This document shows, in pieces, positions 45,896 through 55,206 of a stretch of 64,000 nucleotides of DNA. A program made the position numbers and the translations under genes. Origin of the DNA: Sphingobacteriales bacterium (lineage in GTDB: Bacteria; Bacteroidota; Bacteroidia; Chitinophagales; Chitinophagaceae); NCBI GenBank assembly GCA_016219985.1, contig JACRJO010000016.1, positions 1 through 64,000 on the forward strand, read 5' to 3'. The notes beneath the pieces were generated by a model. It was not told the DNA's origin. It ran no database searches and saw nothing but the letters and a program-made list of their open reading frames with translations. Within the stretch, counting starts at the first letter, position 1; each line of letters opens with the position of its first letter.

Positions 45896-48235
45896 TTATT
45901 GTTTTACAAACCGAAGTCTCGTTACCGGTCCGTTCATTTCACTAAACTCAATAATATAAAGTCCGGCCGGCAGTCCCGAGATATCCAGGTTTGTTTGCGT
46001 CGACTGCAATGCCTGCCTGGTGACCAGGGCCCCGGCATTATTCCGGATACAGAAGGCCGTTATGCGGCCCGTACCTGGACAGGTGATCCAAAGCTGATCC
46101 TTCGCGGGATTGGGGGCAATACTGATCTTTTCATTGCCCGTTATCACCTGCTTCATATTACTCAGCTGGAACCGCCCATCCAGGTCATTTTCCCTGACCT
46201 GGTAATAGTTGGCCCCTGCTGCAGGGTTCGTATGCAGCCAGGTGTACGTAAGCGGACTGTCACTGTTCCCCGCCGCTCCCATTTCAGCAATCTTCGAAAA
46301 ATGAATGCCATCTGTACTGTGCAGGATATCGAAATGGGATGAATTATATTCGGTAAACGTGGTCCATTCCAGTTGAATTCCCGCATTCGTTTTTGCCGCG
46401 TTTAACTGCATCCCGGTAACCGGCAGGATCGTGGAGACGGCCATGGTACGGAAAGCGGAAAGATTCAGTAAGGGGTCGGCTGCCAGTCCGCCATATTCCA
46501 CCACATAACCCAGCAGGCTGCTGTTGGGCAGGTCATTCCATTTACCTACATTCCCGCCGCTGGCAAATATCTCGGCATAGTGTTCATTGGTTCCCGAATT
46601 ATTGGGTTCATTGGTATTCCAGTTCATAAAGCTTGAGCCAACGGCCACCGGGCTGGTATTACCATTGGAGAACTGGGTGCCAATCTCGCCAACGGGACCC
46701 GTTACCCAATACCATTTCCCTTCGGCTGCTGCCTGGTTGGCATAGGTACTTGCCCCGGTTGCGGAATTAATATGTGTGTACTCATCACTGGCGCCGATCC
46801 AGGCATCAGCCCCCAGTTTTTGTTTTATAAAATCATTTTCCGCCTGTGAAGTCACAGTGGCGAGATAGCCATTCAGCCCAAGATAGGTCCGGCCGGCGGC
46901 ATTGGTTTTAGCGGTGGTCCAGGAACCCGTCGTAGAGACATACTCGTAAAAGTGCCCGTTGCTTCCGGCGACCTGGTTCCCGACAGAGAAACTAATATCC
47001 CGGTTGCCGATCGTATTGGAACTGGAGCTGAACTGTACTGTTCTGAAAAGCGCCTGCCATTGAGCAGCGGTTGCTGTTCCGGTAAAGGACAATACACCGG
47101 TACCGGCATTGTAAGACGCTGTTACCCCCCCGGGTAGCCCCCCGGTATAGGTCAGCTGGTCCCCGCTGTTGAAATTCGTGGCTACGGTTACTTTGGCATC
47201 GGTAATAGAACCGTTGCTGTACACCAATATCCCCTCATCCACATAAGCAGCGGCGGCATGCAGGGCATAATTGTTCAGGGTTCCGGTGGTTTGCAGGGAA
47301 GTGGCAATCATCCGGATCACCCGGCTGCAGGTAAGGGTCACCACGGGGTCACCGGCCATACCACCGTACTCCACCACATAACCCAGTGTGCTGCTGTTGG
47401 GCAGGTCATTCCATTTGCCCGTGGAACTGGAAGAGTAGATTTCACCATAATGTTCAATACTGGAAGCATTATTGGGTTCACTGGTATTCCAGTTCATATA
47501 ACGTCCGCTGACAGAGGCCGGCGTGCCGTTCCCATTGGAAAACTGGGTCCCGATCTCGCCAACCGGCCCGGTTACCCAATACCACTTGCCTTCTGCACCC
47601 GCCTGGTTGGCATAAGTGGAAGCGCCGGTGGCGGCATTGATCTCTGTGTATTCATCACTGGAACCGATCCAGCCGTCGGCAGATAATTTTTGCTGGATAA
47701 AATCATTCTCCGCCTGGGAGGTAATGGTAGCAAGGTACCCCTGCAGGCTATAGAACGTTTTAGCGGCTGCATCCGTTTTGGCGCCGGTCCAGGTGAAGGT
47801 CCCGGTAATAAATTCATAAAAGTGATTGTTCCCGGAGAAAGAAATAGCGGTACCCAGGTTGAAGGTGATGGTCCGTTGCAGCGCAGATGCAGCGCTGGTG
47901 GCAAAGGTCACCGTACGTAATAAAGCCTGGTACTGTGCGGGCGTGGCATTGCCGGTAAATGTCAATACACCGGTACCTGCATTATAGGCAGCTGATACAC
48001 CGGATGGCAACCCGCCGGTATAAGCCAGCAGATCCCCGGCAGCGAAATTGGCCGAAACACTTACCCGGGCCCCGTCAATGGTGCCGGCCCCGGTAATACT
48101 GAGATTGTCATCCACGGTAATGGCAGGTGCATTATTCGGAAGACTGAGGGAAGTGCCGCTTCCGGTGACGACTAACTGGCCATAGGATAAAAGACAGATA
48201 AAAGAACTAACAAGGGTAGTGGTAATGGTTTTCAT
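45896..48235 (-). CDS. T9SS type A sorting domain protein with duplicated C-type-lectin-like modules
   Basis: Two ~240-aa repeats (LNGYLATVTSQAENDFIKQKLGADAWIGASDEYT..., WNTNEPNNSGTNEHYAEI); C-terminal APNPAKDQLWI...GLPAGLYIIEF. Confidence 0.88.
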   Translation of the reverse strand: MKTITTTLVSSFICLLSYGQLVVTGSGTSLSLPNNAPAITVDDNLSITGAGTIDGARVSVSANFAAGDLLAYTGGLPSGVSAAYNAGTGVLTFTGNATPAQYQALLRTVTFATSAASALQRTITFNLGTAISFSGNNHFYEFITGTFTWTGAKTDAAAKTFYSLQGYLATITSQAENDFIQQKLSADGWIGSSDEYTEINAATGASTYANQAGAEGKWYWVTGPVGEIGTQFSNGNGTPASVSGRYMNWNTSEPNNASSIEHYGEIYSSSSTGKWNDLPNSSTLGYVVEYGGMAGDPVVTLTCSRVIRMIATSLQTTGTLNNYALHAAAAYVDEGILVYSNGSITDAKVTVATNFNSGDQLTYTGGLPGGVTASYNAGTGVLSFTGTATAAQWQALFRTVQFSSSSNTIGNRDISFSVGNQVAGSNGHFYEYVSTTGSWTTAKTNAAGRTYLGLNGYLATVTSQAENDFIKQKLGADAWIGASDEYTHINSATGASTYANQAAAEGKWYWVTGPVGEIGTQFSNGNTSPVAVGSSFMNWNTNEPNNSGTNEHYAEIFASGGNVGKWNDLPNSSLLGYVVEYGGLAADPLLNLSAFRTMAVSTILPVTGMQLNAAKTNAGIQLEWTTFTEYNSSHFDILHSTDGIHFSKIAEMGAAGNSDSPLTYTWLHTNPAAGANYYQVRENDLDGRFQLSNMKQVITGNEKISIAPNPAKDQLWITCPGTGRITAFCIRNNAGALVTRQALQSTQTNLDISGLPAGLYIIEFSEMNGPVTRLRFVKQ

Positions 48236-48556
48236 GATGATGGCGATATTGTATTCAAAATTGAAAAATATACGGATGGATACTTGCACCCTTGTATTAT
48301 TTTTTCGGCTAACTACTGGTTTTCTATTATCGGGAACAGGTATTTTATATTATTCCGGACAGGCATGTCCCGGATGGAAACAAAAAGTAACTATCGCGTA
48401 TATGCGAAAAGCAAACAGGAGGGCCGGCAGCACGGGTTGAATTCCGTGCAAAAACCAGCTACGGCCCCCTGGTACAGGGCCCGGGCCTGGCGAACAATGG
48501 TTGCGATCCTTTGTTTTACAGGAGTTCAGTAGTTTTATAGATAAATAGTCATTGGC

Positions 48557-49792
48557 ATGAAACAAAACAACACCCATACGCTCGTACTGGCCGGATTCCT
48601 GCTCCTGCTGATCAGCTGCAAGAATAATACGGCATCCACCACACAAAAAAATACGGATAAGGACCAGTTACCGCCTGTAGAAACAAGAAAGCCCAATGCC
48701 CGTTACCCGCCAGCTTTTGCTGGTCAGACCCGGATCAGCGGGGTAAAGACCATCACCCCGTATAAAGCTGAGCAACTCGGGGAAAAGCTCGGCCGGCCCT
48801 GGGCCATTGTTCCATTACCGGACGGGAGACTGCTGATCACTTTCAAAAGCGGCTATATGCAATTGCATACATCAGGTGGCGAATTGATTAAAAAAATTAC
48901 CGGTTTCCCCCGGGTGGATGATAACGGGCAGGGCGGTTTGCTGGATGTGGCGCCCGACCCTGGTTTCAGCAACAATAAAACCATTTACTGGTCTTTCTCC
49001 GAACCTAATGGCGATGGAAACCTGACGGCCGTGGCAAAGGGCCGGCTCAATGAAGCGGCCGGTATCGTTGAAAACCCGGTTGTGCTATTCCGGGCCAGCC
49101 CGGCATTGCAAAGTGTCCTGCATTTTGGTTCCCGGCTTTTATTCGACAAAGAGGGTTACCTGTTTGTGACTACCGGGGAGCGCTCCATCCTTGAAGGCCG
49201 GGCGCAGGCGCAATTGCTTAGTTCCGGTTTGGGTAAAATTTTCCGGATCACGAGGGAAGGCCGGCCCGCACCGGGAAATCCTTTTCTCAACCAGGAGGGC
49301 GCTATGCCGGAGATCTATGCGTACGGGATCCGCAATTCGCAAAGTCTCGATTTTCACCCCGTCACCGGCGAGCTCTGGGAAGCCGAATTCGGCCCCCGGG
49401 GCGGTGATGAACTTAATATTATCAAACCGGGAAAAAATTACGGCTGGCCGGTGATTACCTATGGTATTGAATACAGCGGGGAAGAAATCGGGGACGCCAT
49501 CCAGCAAAAGGCCGGGATGGAACAGCCCGTTTATTACTGGGATCCCACCCTCTCCCCCAGCGGCATGACTTTTTACAAAGGCAGGGATATCCCGGAATGG
49601 GAAAATAATCTCTTTATCGGGGGACTCAGCGGCCAGCATATTGCCCGGCTGGTGATCGTCAACAACAAAGTAACCGGGGAAGAACGGTTACTGGAAGATA
49701 AGAACGAGCGGTTCCGGGACCTGGCGTACTACAACGGGGCCTTGTATGCCGTCACTGATGGCGGTAGTCTGTATAAAATCAGTAAGCAATAA
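48557..49792 (+). CDS. PQQ-dependent sugar dehydrogenase (glucose/sorbosone-type) lipoprotein
   Basis: Lipobox LLISC; GRPWAIVPLPDGRLLIT, GQGGLLDVAPDPGF, EFGPRGGDELNIIKPGKNYGWPVITYG. Confidence 0.92.
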   Translation: MKQNNTHTLVLAGFLLLLISCKNNTASTTQKNTDKDQLPPVETRKPNARYPPAFAGQTRISGVKTITPYKAEQLGEKLGRPWAIVPLPDGRLLITFKSGYMQLHTSGGELIKKITGFPRVDDNGQGGLLDVAPDPGFSNNKTIYWSFSEPNGDGNLTAVAKGRLNEAAGIVENPVVLFRASPALQSVLHFGSRLLFDKEGYLFVTTGERSILEGRAQAQLLSSGLGKIFRITREGRPAPGNPFLNQEGAMPEIYAYGIRNSQSLDFHPVTGELWEAEFGPRGGDELNIIKPGKNYGWPVITYGIEYSGEEIGDAIQQKAGMEQPVYYWDPTLSPSGMTFYKGRDIPEWENNLFIGGLSGQHIARLVIVNNKVTGEERLLEDKNERFRDLAYYNGALYAVTDGGSLYKISKQ

Positions 49793-49918
49793 GTGCAGGC
49801 AGGCCTGCTAATGACCGGAATAGTTATCCGGATTTTCAAAATCCGGCACGCCGGGAAACGAATCCTTTTTATATTATCTTAGCCGGCATTCCTTTCAAAC
49901 AGCTAAAATTCACAACAC

Positions 49919-50311
49919 TTGATTGAACAAACCGAACTGGTGATCGTCAACTGGGAGTACAAGGAACCGGCAAGACCGCTGGGAAAAGACGATATCCTTG
50001 AAAACTATATTTCCATTGAAGTAATGAAGAAAAGAAACTCTGTAAAAAAAGGAGTGGCCTTCCGTTTCCGCACACTTTTTGTTTTTGAAAACGAAACCAT
50101 CCTGGATTATGCCGGGGAGGATTCTTATGTTATCGATTTTGAAGAGGTGGTTGACAAGGCGGAAGTAGCCCGGATGATCAGGAATACCTATTCCAAGTTC
50201 ACGGAAAAATTTGACTTCAGGAAACTCGGCACAGCCCTGCACGACCGTTATATCCGTTCGCTGGATGAATCCACGGTGAACTTTGACGCAATCGTCCCCT
50301 TACTGGTATAG
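49919..50311 (+). CDS. Conserved hypothetical protein (130 aa)
   Basis: TTG start; soluble protein with no recognised domain. Confidence 0.6.
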   Translation: MIEQTELVIVNWEYKEPARPLGKDDILENYISIEVMKKRNSVKKGVAFRFRTLFVFENETILDYAGEDSYVIDFEEVVDKAEVARMIRNTYSKFTEKFDFRKLGTALHDRYIRSLDESTVNFDAIVPLLV

Positions 50312-50348
50312 TACCCGTTGCAGGCCTGTATATAAGATTAAAACGGTA

Positions 50349-50558
50349 TCAGCTTCTTGTCCTGATGATTTTTTCGGCCGCCTCTTTATCTTTTTCAAAC
50401 AGCCTGAGTTCCACGCCTCCCACCGGGTCCAGGCCCAATACATTCTCATCATTCAGAAAAGACTCAATCCCGCTCTCTGCCAACCGGTCCTGTATCATTT
50501 TTGCTTCTGTCATATCGCTGTAGACATGCAGAACGATCGTTTTATCCTGCGTTTTCAT
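50349..50558 (-). CDS. DUF2007-like protein
   Basis: VLHVYSDMTEAKMIQDRLAESGIESFLNDENV...GGVELRLFEKDKEAAEKII. Confidence 0.8.
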   Translation of the reverse strand: MKTQDKTIVLHVYSDMTEAKMIQDRLAESGIESFLNDENVLGLDPVGGVELRLFEKDKEAAEKIIRTRS

Positions 50559-50725
50559 ATAAAAGCGTTTACGAAGTAAATCTATTCAATTCGCAGGGGT
50601 CTGCCTATGATTTTTGTTGGCCTTAAAAAAACAAGGAAGAATTGACTAAGCCTGGTTCCGGGTATTTTGAACGGTCCCTGCAGGGAAAATCAATTATAAT
50701 GGGCAGTACTGACTAACTTTACGGT

Positions 50726-51643
50726 ATGCCAGCCGGCCTGTCATACAGCCGCCTTCTCTCCCCTGCTTTCCTGCTGCTGATGAGTGTCAGCGGAACGACA
50801 CCAGCCTCCGCCCAGGAACTGACCATTTATGCAATTCCCTCCCCGAAGGGGATAAACTGGCAATCCCCGGGTAAACTCGTCCGCAGCTACCTGTCCAATT
50901 TTTTTGCCGCATCGCGTTATGGTAAACACAAGCACGCTATCGGGCATGTCATCGTGGAACTGAGGGACAGTACCCGTCATGTGCTGACCAGTGTCACTTC
51001 TGCCAGTCATTCCGGTATGACAAAGAATGTCCTTCGCAGGGGATACGGGCTGGGTATTCTTTTCAGTGATATCAGGGGCATTCTCGAAGAAACGGATATC
51101 AACCTGCCGCAGGTGCAGCAACGGTCGCAAAGCGGGGAAATTGCGTTTATCCGTTACCGGGTCAGCCAGCCGGTATTTGACCGGTTATGGCAATACTATG
51201 AGGAATACAAACAAAGAGAGTATTACAGGAATTACAATGGGGCGAATAAACCGCGGGAAGGGCTTGGCGCCGGTTGCTCTGCCTTCGCGGTTAGTTTTCT
51301 CGAAGTGGGGGGCTTGCTGGATATCCTGCCGGACAGTTTATGGAAGGTTGAGGTCAATGCCCCGGCAAAGCTGGTAGGCGGCCATCATTCCATTTATCAT
51401 TATGTACAGGCGGTAAAAATATTCCTGGCCCGGCACTGGCTGCCTGCTGCTGATCCTTCCGGGTGGCGATATTCCAACTACGAACCCTCCCGGATCTACC
51501 AATGGATCCGGAATACCTGCACACAGGAATCTATAGCCGGTCCTTTCCAGGTAAGCAGGATGGGCCGGGCGCCCGGGCTCCTGGTCGACTGCAGGGATCG
51601 GATGCCACCGGCTGAGTCCATCTGGAAAACCCGCCCCGATTAA
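50726..51643 (+). CDS. Secreted hypothetical protein, possible papain-like/permuted NlpC-P60 fold
   Basis: Signal peptide; AIGHVIVEL (His) ... GLGAGCSAFAVSFLEVGG (Cys). Confidence 0.6.
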   Translation: MPAGLSYSRLLSPAFLLLMSVSGTTPASAQELTIYAIPSPKGINWQSPGKLVRSYLSNFFAASRYGKHKHAIGHVIVELRDSTRHVLTSVTSASHSGMTKNVLRRGYGLGILFSDIRGILEETDINLPQVQQRSQSGEIAFIRYRVSQPVFDRLWQYYEEYKQREYYRNYNGANKPREGLGAGCSAFAVSFLEVGGLLDILPDSLWKVEVNAPAKLVGGHHSIYHYVQAVKIFLARHWLPAADPSGWRYSNYEPSRIYQWIRNTCTQESIAGPFQVSRMGRAPGLLVDCRDRMPPAESIWKTRPD

Positions 51644-51764
51644 TTTTTGCGCAGAACCGGTATCATTTTTTAAAAAAGCCGGCCCCGCAGCCAAAATACC
51701 CGGAACTGGGTATCTGTTGCATTTGTGATTGCCTTAATTTTAAAATGAACCAAAAACAAACCAA

Positions 51765-52265
51765 ATGTGTAAACCATTTTTCCTGCTCTTAATCATCGCC
51801 GGCGGCACATTCCTTTATTCCTGTAACAGCGAACCGGCTAAATCAGAAAACCCTCCGGCCAGTACCTTCAGCCTGGATTCCGTGAAAGCGGCCATTGCGG
51901 CGAGCAATGCAAGTTTTGGTAATGGCTTCAGCACCGGGGACTCGGTTGCATTTGCCAGCCATTATACTACGGATGGATGTATCAGTCCGTCCAATTTCCC
52001 GAAAATGTGCGGCCGGGCCGCGATCATGTCCTATTTTAACGGTGGTTACCAGATGGGTATCCGCGGGATCAGGTTGACCACGGATGAGGTAACGGGAGGA
52101 AAAGAAGGGGTGATCGAAACAGGCCGCTACGAGGTCTTTGCCGATAAGAACATATCCATCGACAAAGGAAAATTCGTGGTAGTGTGGAAAGAGGAAGGCG
52201 GCGCCTGGAAGATGCACCGGGATATCTGGAATACGGATTTGCCGATGGCAACTCCGGCCAAATAG
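51765..52265 (+). CDS. SnoaL/DUF4440-like (NTF2 fold) lipoprotein
   Basis: Lipobox LYSC; AAIAASNASFGNGFSTGDSVAFASHYTTDGCISPSN...VVVWKEEGGAWKMHRDIWN. Confidence 0.82.
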   Translation: MCKPFFLLLIIAGGTFLYSCNSEPAKSENPPASTFSLDSVKAAIAASNASFGNGFSTGDSVAFASHYTTDGCISPSNFPKMCGRAAIMSYFNGGYQMGIRGIRLTTDEVTGGKEGVIETGRYEVFADKNISIDKGKFVVVWKEEGGAWKMHRDIWNTDLPMATPAK

Positions 52266-52316
52266 AAACGGCAGGGACGGAAATACAGAAAACCCGGCCC
52301 TTGTTTTGCAACTATT

Positions 52317-52352
52317 AAATACCGGGTATTCCACTGGAATGCCCGGTATTTT
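52317..52352 (+). terminator. Intrinsic terminator
   Basis: AAATACCGGGTATTCC-actg-GAATGCCCGGTATTTT. Confidence 0.75.
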
Positions 52353-52534
52353 AATCTAAGTAGTACAGGAAATACACAAATGGATGAGCCTTACCGCCCC
52401 GCACCAAGCAGGCTTACCTGTGGCGAAACAAGCCCCAGGCAGGCTACTATCTGTAAACTCCTATATTAGGAAGATGCTAACAGTTTAAAACCCTAACTTA
52501 GGAGCACAGATACCCCAATAACCGGTTAAACACG

Positions 52535-53140
52535 ATGACCATGAAAAGAACCTGCCTGATCCTGCTGACCTTTGTAAGCCTGAATGCCGGCGCCCAGTCA
52601 CTCAAGGACCTGCTCTACAGCGGCAAAATGAAAACCGATTCCAATACGGTGGTCCGCAAGGGAGATGACCTGAAAGATAAAATTGATACCAGCACGAAGA
52701 AACCAGTCCCGGTTGAAAAAACAGCACCTGCAGCCGTAAAAGATTCCGTGATAAAGAAAACAGGAATAGTCCCTGATTCGGTTAGCGGCATTTCCACAGA
52801 AACACCCGCCGCCCCGGCTGAACCGGTAACCACTACAAAAGACAATAACAAGCGCTGGAAGGAATTTGTGGACACGGTGATCGGCAGCATCAAAGCCGAA
52901 GTATTGTCCTCCAAAAAAATCAAAAAAGGAGATTACTCGATTCTTATCGATTATAGCATCAATACCGACGGCTCCGTGACTATCGGCAATATCTTCATCA
53001 GCCCTGAAAGCGGTTATCTACAGGAGCAATTAAAGGAAAGATTGGGAATCGATACCCCAAAACTGAACCCCGTGGTAAATTCGGGCGGAACAGCAAGGAA
53101 GGTGAATAAGCGGTACAGTGTACTGCTGAGCAAACAGTAG
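52535..53140 (+). CDS. Secreted hypothetical protein
   Basis: Signal peptide MKRTCLILLTFVSLNAGAQ; P/T-rich linker; C-terminal DYSINTDGSVTIGNIFISPESG. Confidence 0.6.
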   Translation: MTMKRTCLILLTFVSLNAGAQSLKDLLYSGKMKTDSNTVVRKGDDLKDKIDTSTKKPVPVEKTAPAAVKDSVIKKTGIVPDSVSGISTETPAAPAEPVTTTKDNNKRWKEFVDTVIGSIKAEVLSSKKIKKGDYSILIDYSINTDGSVTIGNIFISPESGYLQEQLKERLGIDTPKLNPVVNSGGTARKVNKRYSVLLSKQ

Positions 53141-53244
53141 GTTGACAGGATAAAAAGTTGAAAGGTTGACAAGGTGGTCCTGCCGGCAGCTGCCCGACAC
53201 CCGACAACTTCTCTGTTAAAATAACGGGCTGCAGACACTGACAA

Positions 53245-53286
53245 CCTGCCTACTCGCCTCGCTGTGAAGCGGGCCGGACAGGCAGG
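53245..53286. repeat. REP-like GC-rich palindromic repeat
   Basis: CCTGCCTACTCGCCTCGCTGTGAAGCGGGCCGGACAGGCAGG. Confidence 0.9.
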
Positions 53287-53305
53287 CTAACAACTGACAA
53301 CTTCA

Positions 53306-54352
53306 CTATAGTTCCGTATCATAGTACAACTTATAAAACTTCTTCCCCGAAGCCTCATCGTACCCGTTCTCGATCAGGCGGGTATCGCCGTGGATGTAGA
53401 CATGGAAGTTTTTATCGAGTTTGAGAACACTGCGCATGCCCGCATATTTTTTCTTAACCGCATTGCGGGAGATATCGAATTCCTGGCCAAGGGCAATATC
53501 ATTCTCCTTTATATACTGGTCACGGAAGCGGTCAAAGGATTCCACCACTTCGGGGTGACGGAAGACCTCCTGTACAAATTCTTCTTCTTTATACTGGTCC
53601 TGCGTTTTAAAGTACTCCACCGAGCGATTCAGGTAATCCGCCTTGTTCACCTTGCTCACTTCAAACTCATCCGGCAGAGTCTTGGTGATGAAGAGACGGG
53701 CCATATCCATCACGGTACCGGTATTATGAAAGTCATCCGCAGCCGGCAGCAGTCCCAGGAAATCATTGATCCAGTACCGGGCCTCGGAGCCCTTATTGGT
53801 ATTGTCGATGCTCAGCACCCGGAATCCGTCTTCCTTATCCCTGTTAAACACCAGGGCGCCCTTATCCAGTTTGTGGATATACATCCCCTCCTCCACCTGC
53901 ACTGATAATTCTTTGCCGCTGGTATCCACTTTGATGAATTTATCCTTGGTCTCGGATTTGAACAGCCCGACCGCGTCCACATTCTCCCCCTCCACAATGA
54001 CATCCTTAAAATAGGCGACAAAGAATTCCCCCTTTTTTATAAAGTGGCTGTTTGACTGATCAAAGAGCCAGTTCGCCAGTTCGATACTGGCGGCATGAAA
54101 TTCAATCTCCCCGGAAAATAGTTTACCGACAATGCTGTAACAGGTATTATATTCCAGGCTGGAGGGATGATGAAAACGTTCGAAGCCGGCGGGCTTGAGG
54201 AAGGGGTTGGTGAAATAAGTTTTTAAAATATCGGCCAACTCATCCCTGAGTATTACCGGATGACCTGTCAGCTCAGCCTTTGCATCGCTTACTTTATTAC
54301 CCACTACATGCACAGATAGAGTGTCAATAACGCCTGTACTAAAATTCACCAT
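53306..54352 (-). CDS. Nucleoid-associated protein (NdpA/YejK-like)
   Basis: N-terminal MVNFSTGVIDTLSVHVVGNK..., KDVIVEGENVDAVGLFKSETKDKFIKV pattern. Confidence 0.82.
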   Translation of the reverse strand: MVNFSTGVIDTLSVHVVGNKVSDAKAELTGHPVILRDELADILKTYFTNPFLKPAGFERFHHPSSLEYNTCYSIVGKLFSGEIEFHAASIELANWLFDQSNSHFIKKGEFFVAYFKDVIVEGENVDAVGLFKSETKDKFIKVDTSGKELSVQVEEGMYIHKLDKGALVFNRDKEDGFRVLSIDNTNKGSEARYWINDFLGLLPAADDFHNTGTVMDMARLFITKTLPDEFEVSKVNKADYLNRSVEYFKTQDQYKEEEFVQEVFRHPEVVESFDRFRDQYIKENDIALGQEFDISRNAVKKKYAGMRSVLKLDKNFHVYIHGDTRLIENGYDEASGKKFYKLYYDTEL

Positions 54353-54437
54353 TGTATGATTTTGTAAAAGAAGCGCAATAATAGGAAATTATTAAAGGCC
54401 CGATTTGTAATAATAAAAATGAGGGGTAGCCTGGATG

Positions 54438-54986
54438 TTAAACGACAACACTTTTATTATATAATACCCAAAAATACCTCACCGCCGCCAGCACCTCCTC
54501 CTCCGATTTATTCTGGGTATTGGTCAGCGGGATCTTCCGCCGGAAGGATTTTGTTTCACCAGGTTTCCGGTAGTCCAACTGCAGGATGAATTTATCGCCC
54601 ATTTCAATCATCCTTTTCTTTTCTTCCTGGGTCAGGGCGGCATTGAGCAGGCCGGACCAGGGAGTCACCAGCCGCTCGTCCTGGTAAATACCCTTGCTGT
54701 TGATACGGATATAGACCTTACCCATCCGGAGCTTGCGGATAATGAAAACAAAGGGAATGATGGCGAGAGCAAAAACATAACTCTGGTAGTCAATATTCCG
54801 GAAATTCCGGGCAATGGCATCGTAAAGCCCCACGCCGAAAAGGGCGAGGAAAAAAAAGGCCATAAAATAGTTCATCAGCTTATATTCACCCACGATAAAC
54901 TGCCGGTCGGGGGTGAGTAATGACGCCACATCAATCTCGAGTGAACGGACATCGGATGTGGCGCCGCCTGCTTTTCTTTTTTTCAT
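54438..54986 (-). CDS. Membrane protein, hypothetical (PH-like C-terminal region)
   Basis: Start chosen at MKKRKAGGATSDVRS; two TM segments; KVYIRINSKGIYQDERLVTPWSGLL. Confidence 0.6.
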   Translation of the reverse strand: MKKRKAGGATSDVRSLEIDVASLLTPDRQFIVGEYKLMNYFMAFFFLALFGVGLYDAIARNFRNIDYQSYVFALAIIPFVFIIRKLRMGKVYIRINSKGIYQDERLVTPWSGLLNAALTQEEKKRMIEMGDKFILQLDYRKPGETKSFRRKIPLTNTQNKSEEEVLAAVRYFWVLYNKSVVV

Positions 54987-55024
54987 CAGCGCTTTTTCAA
55001 TTTCCTGCAATTTATTAAATGTGG

Positions 55025-55195
55025 CCCGCAAAGATCGAAAAGACAAACACAAGTTAGCTGGAGTCCTTCTGCTTTAGGGCAGTCTTATAAATCCTTACGG
55101 GAAAATTTTTCTCTCTCTTTGCTTCCCGCAAAGATCGCAAAGACAAGCGAGCTGGAGTCCTTTTGCTTTAGAACAATCCTAAAAGGCTTTGCGGG
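55025..55195. repeat. Two tandem copies (100-bp spacing) of a CCCGCAAAG...CTTTGCGGG-bounded repeat
   Basis: Copies 55025-55101 and 55125-55195 share cccgcaaagatcg.aaagacaa...agctggagtcctt.tgcttta. Confidence 0.9.
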
Positions 55196-55206
55196 AAATA
55201 ATCATC

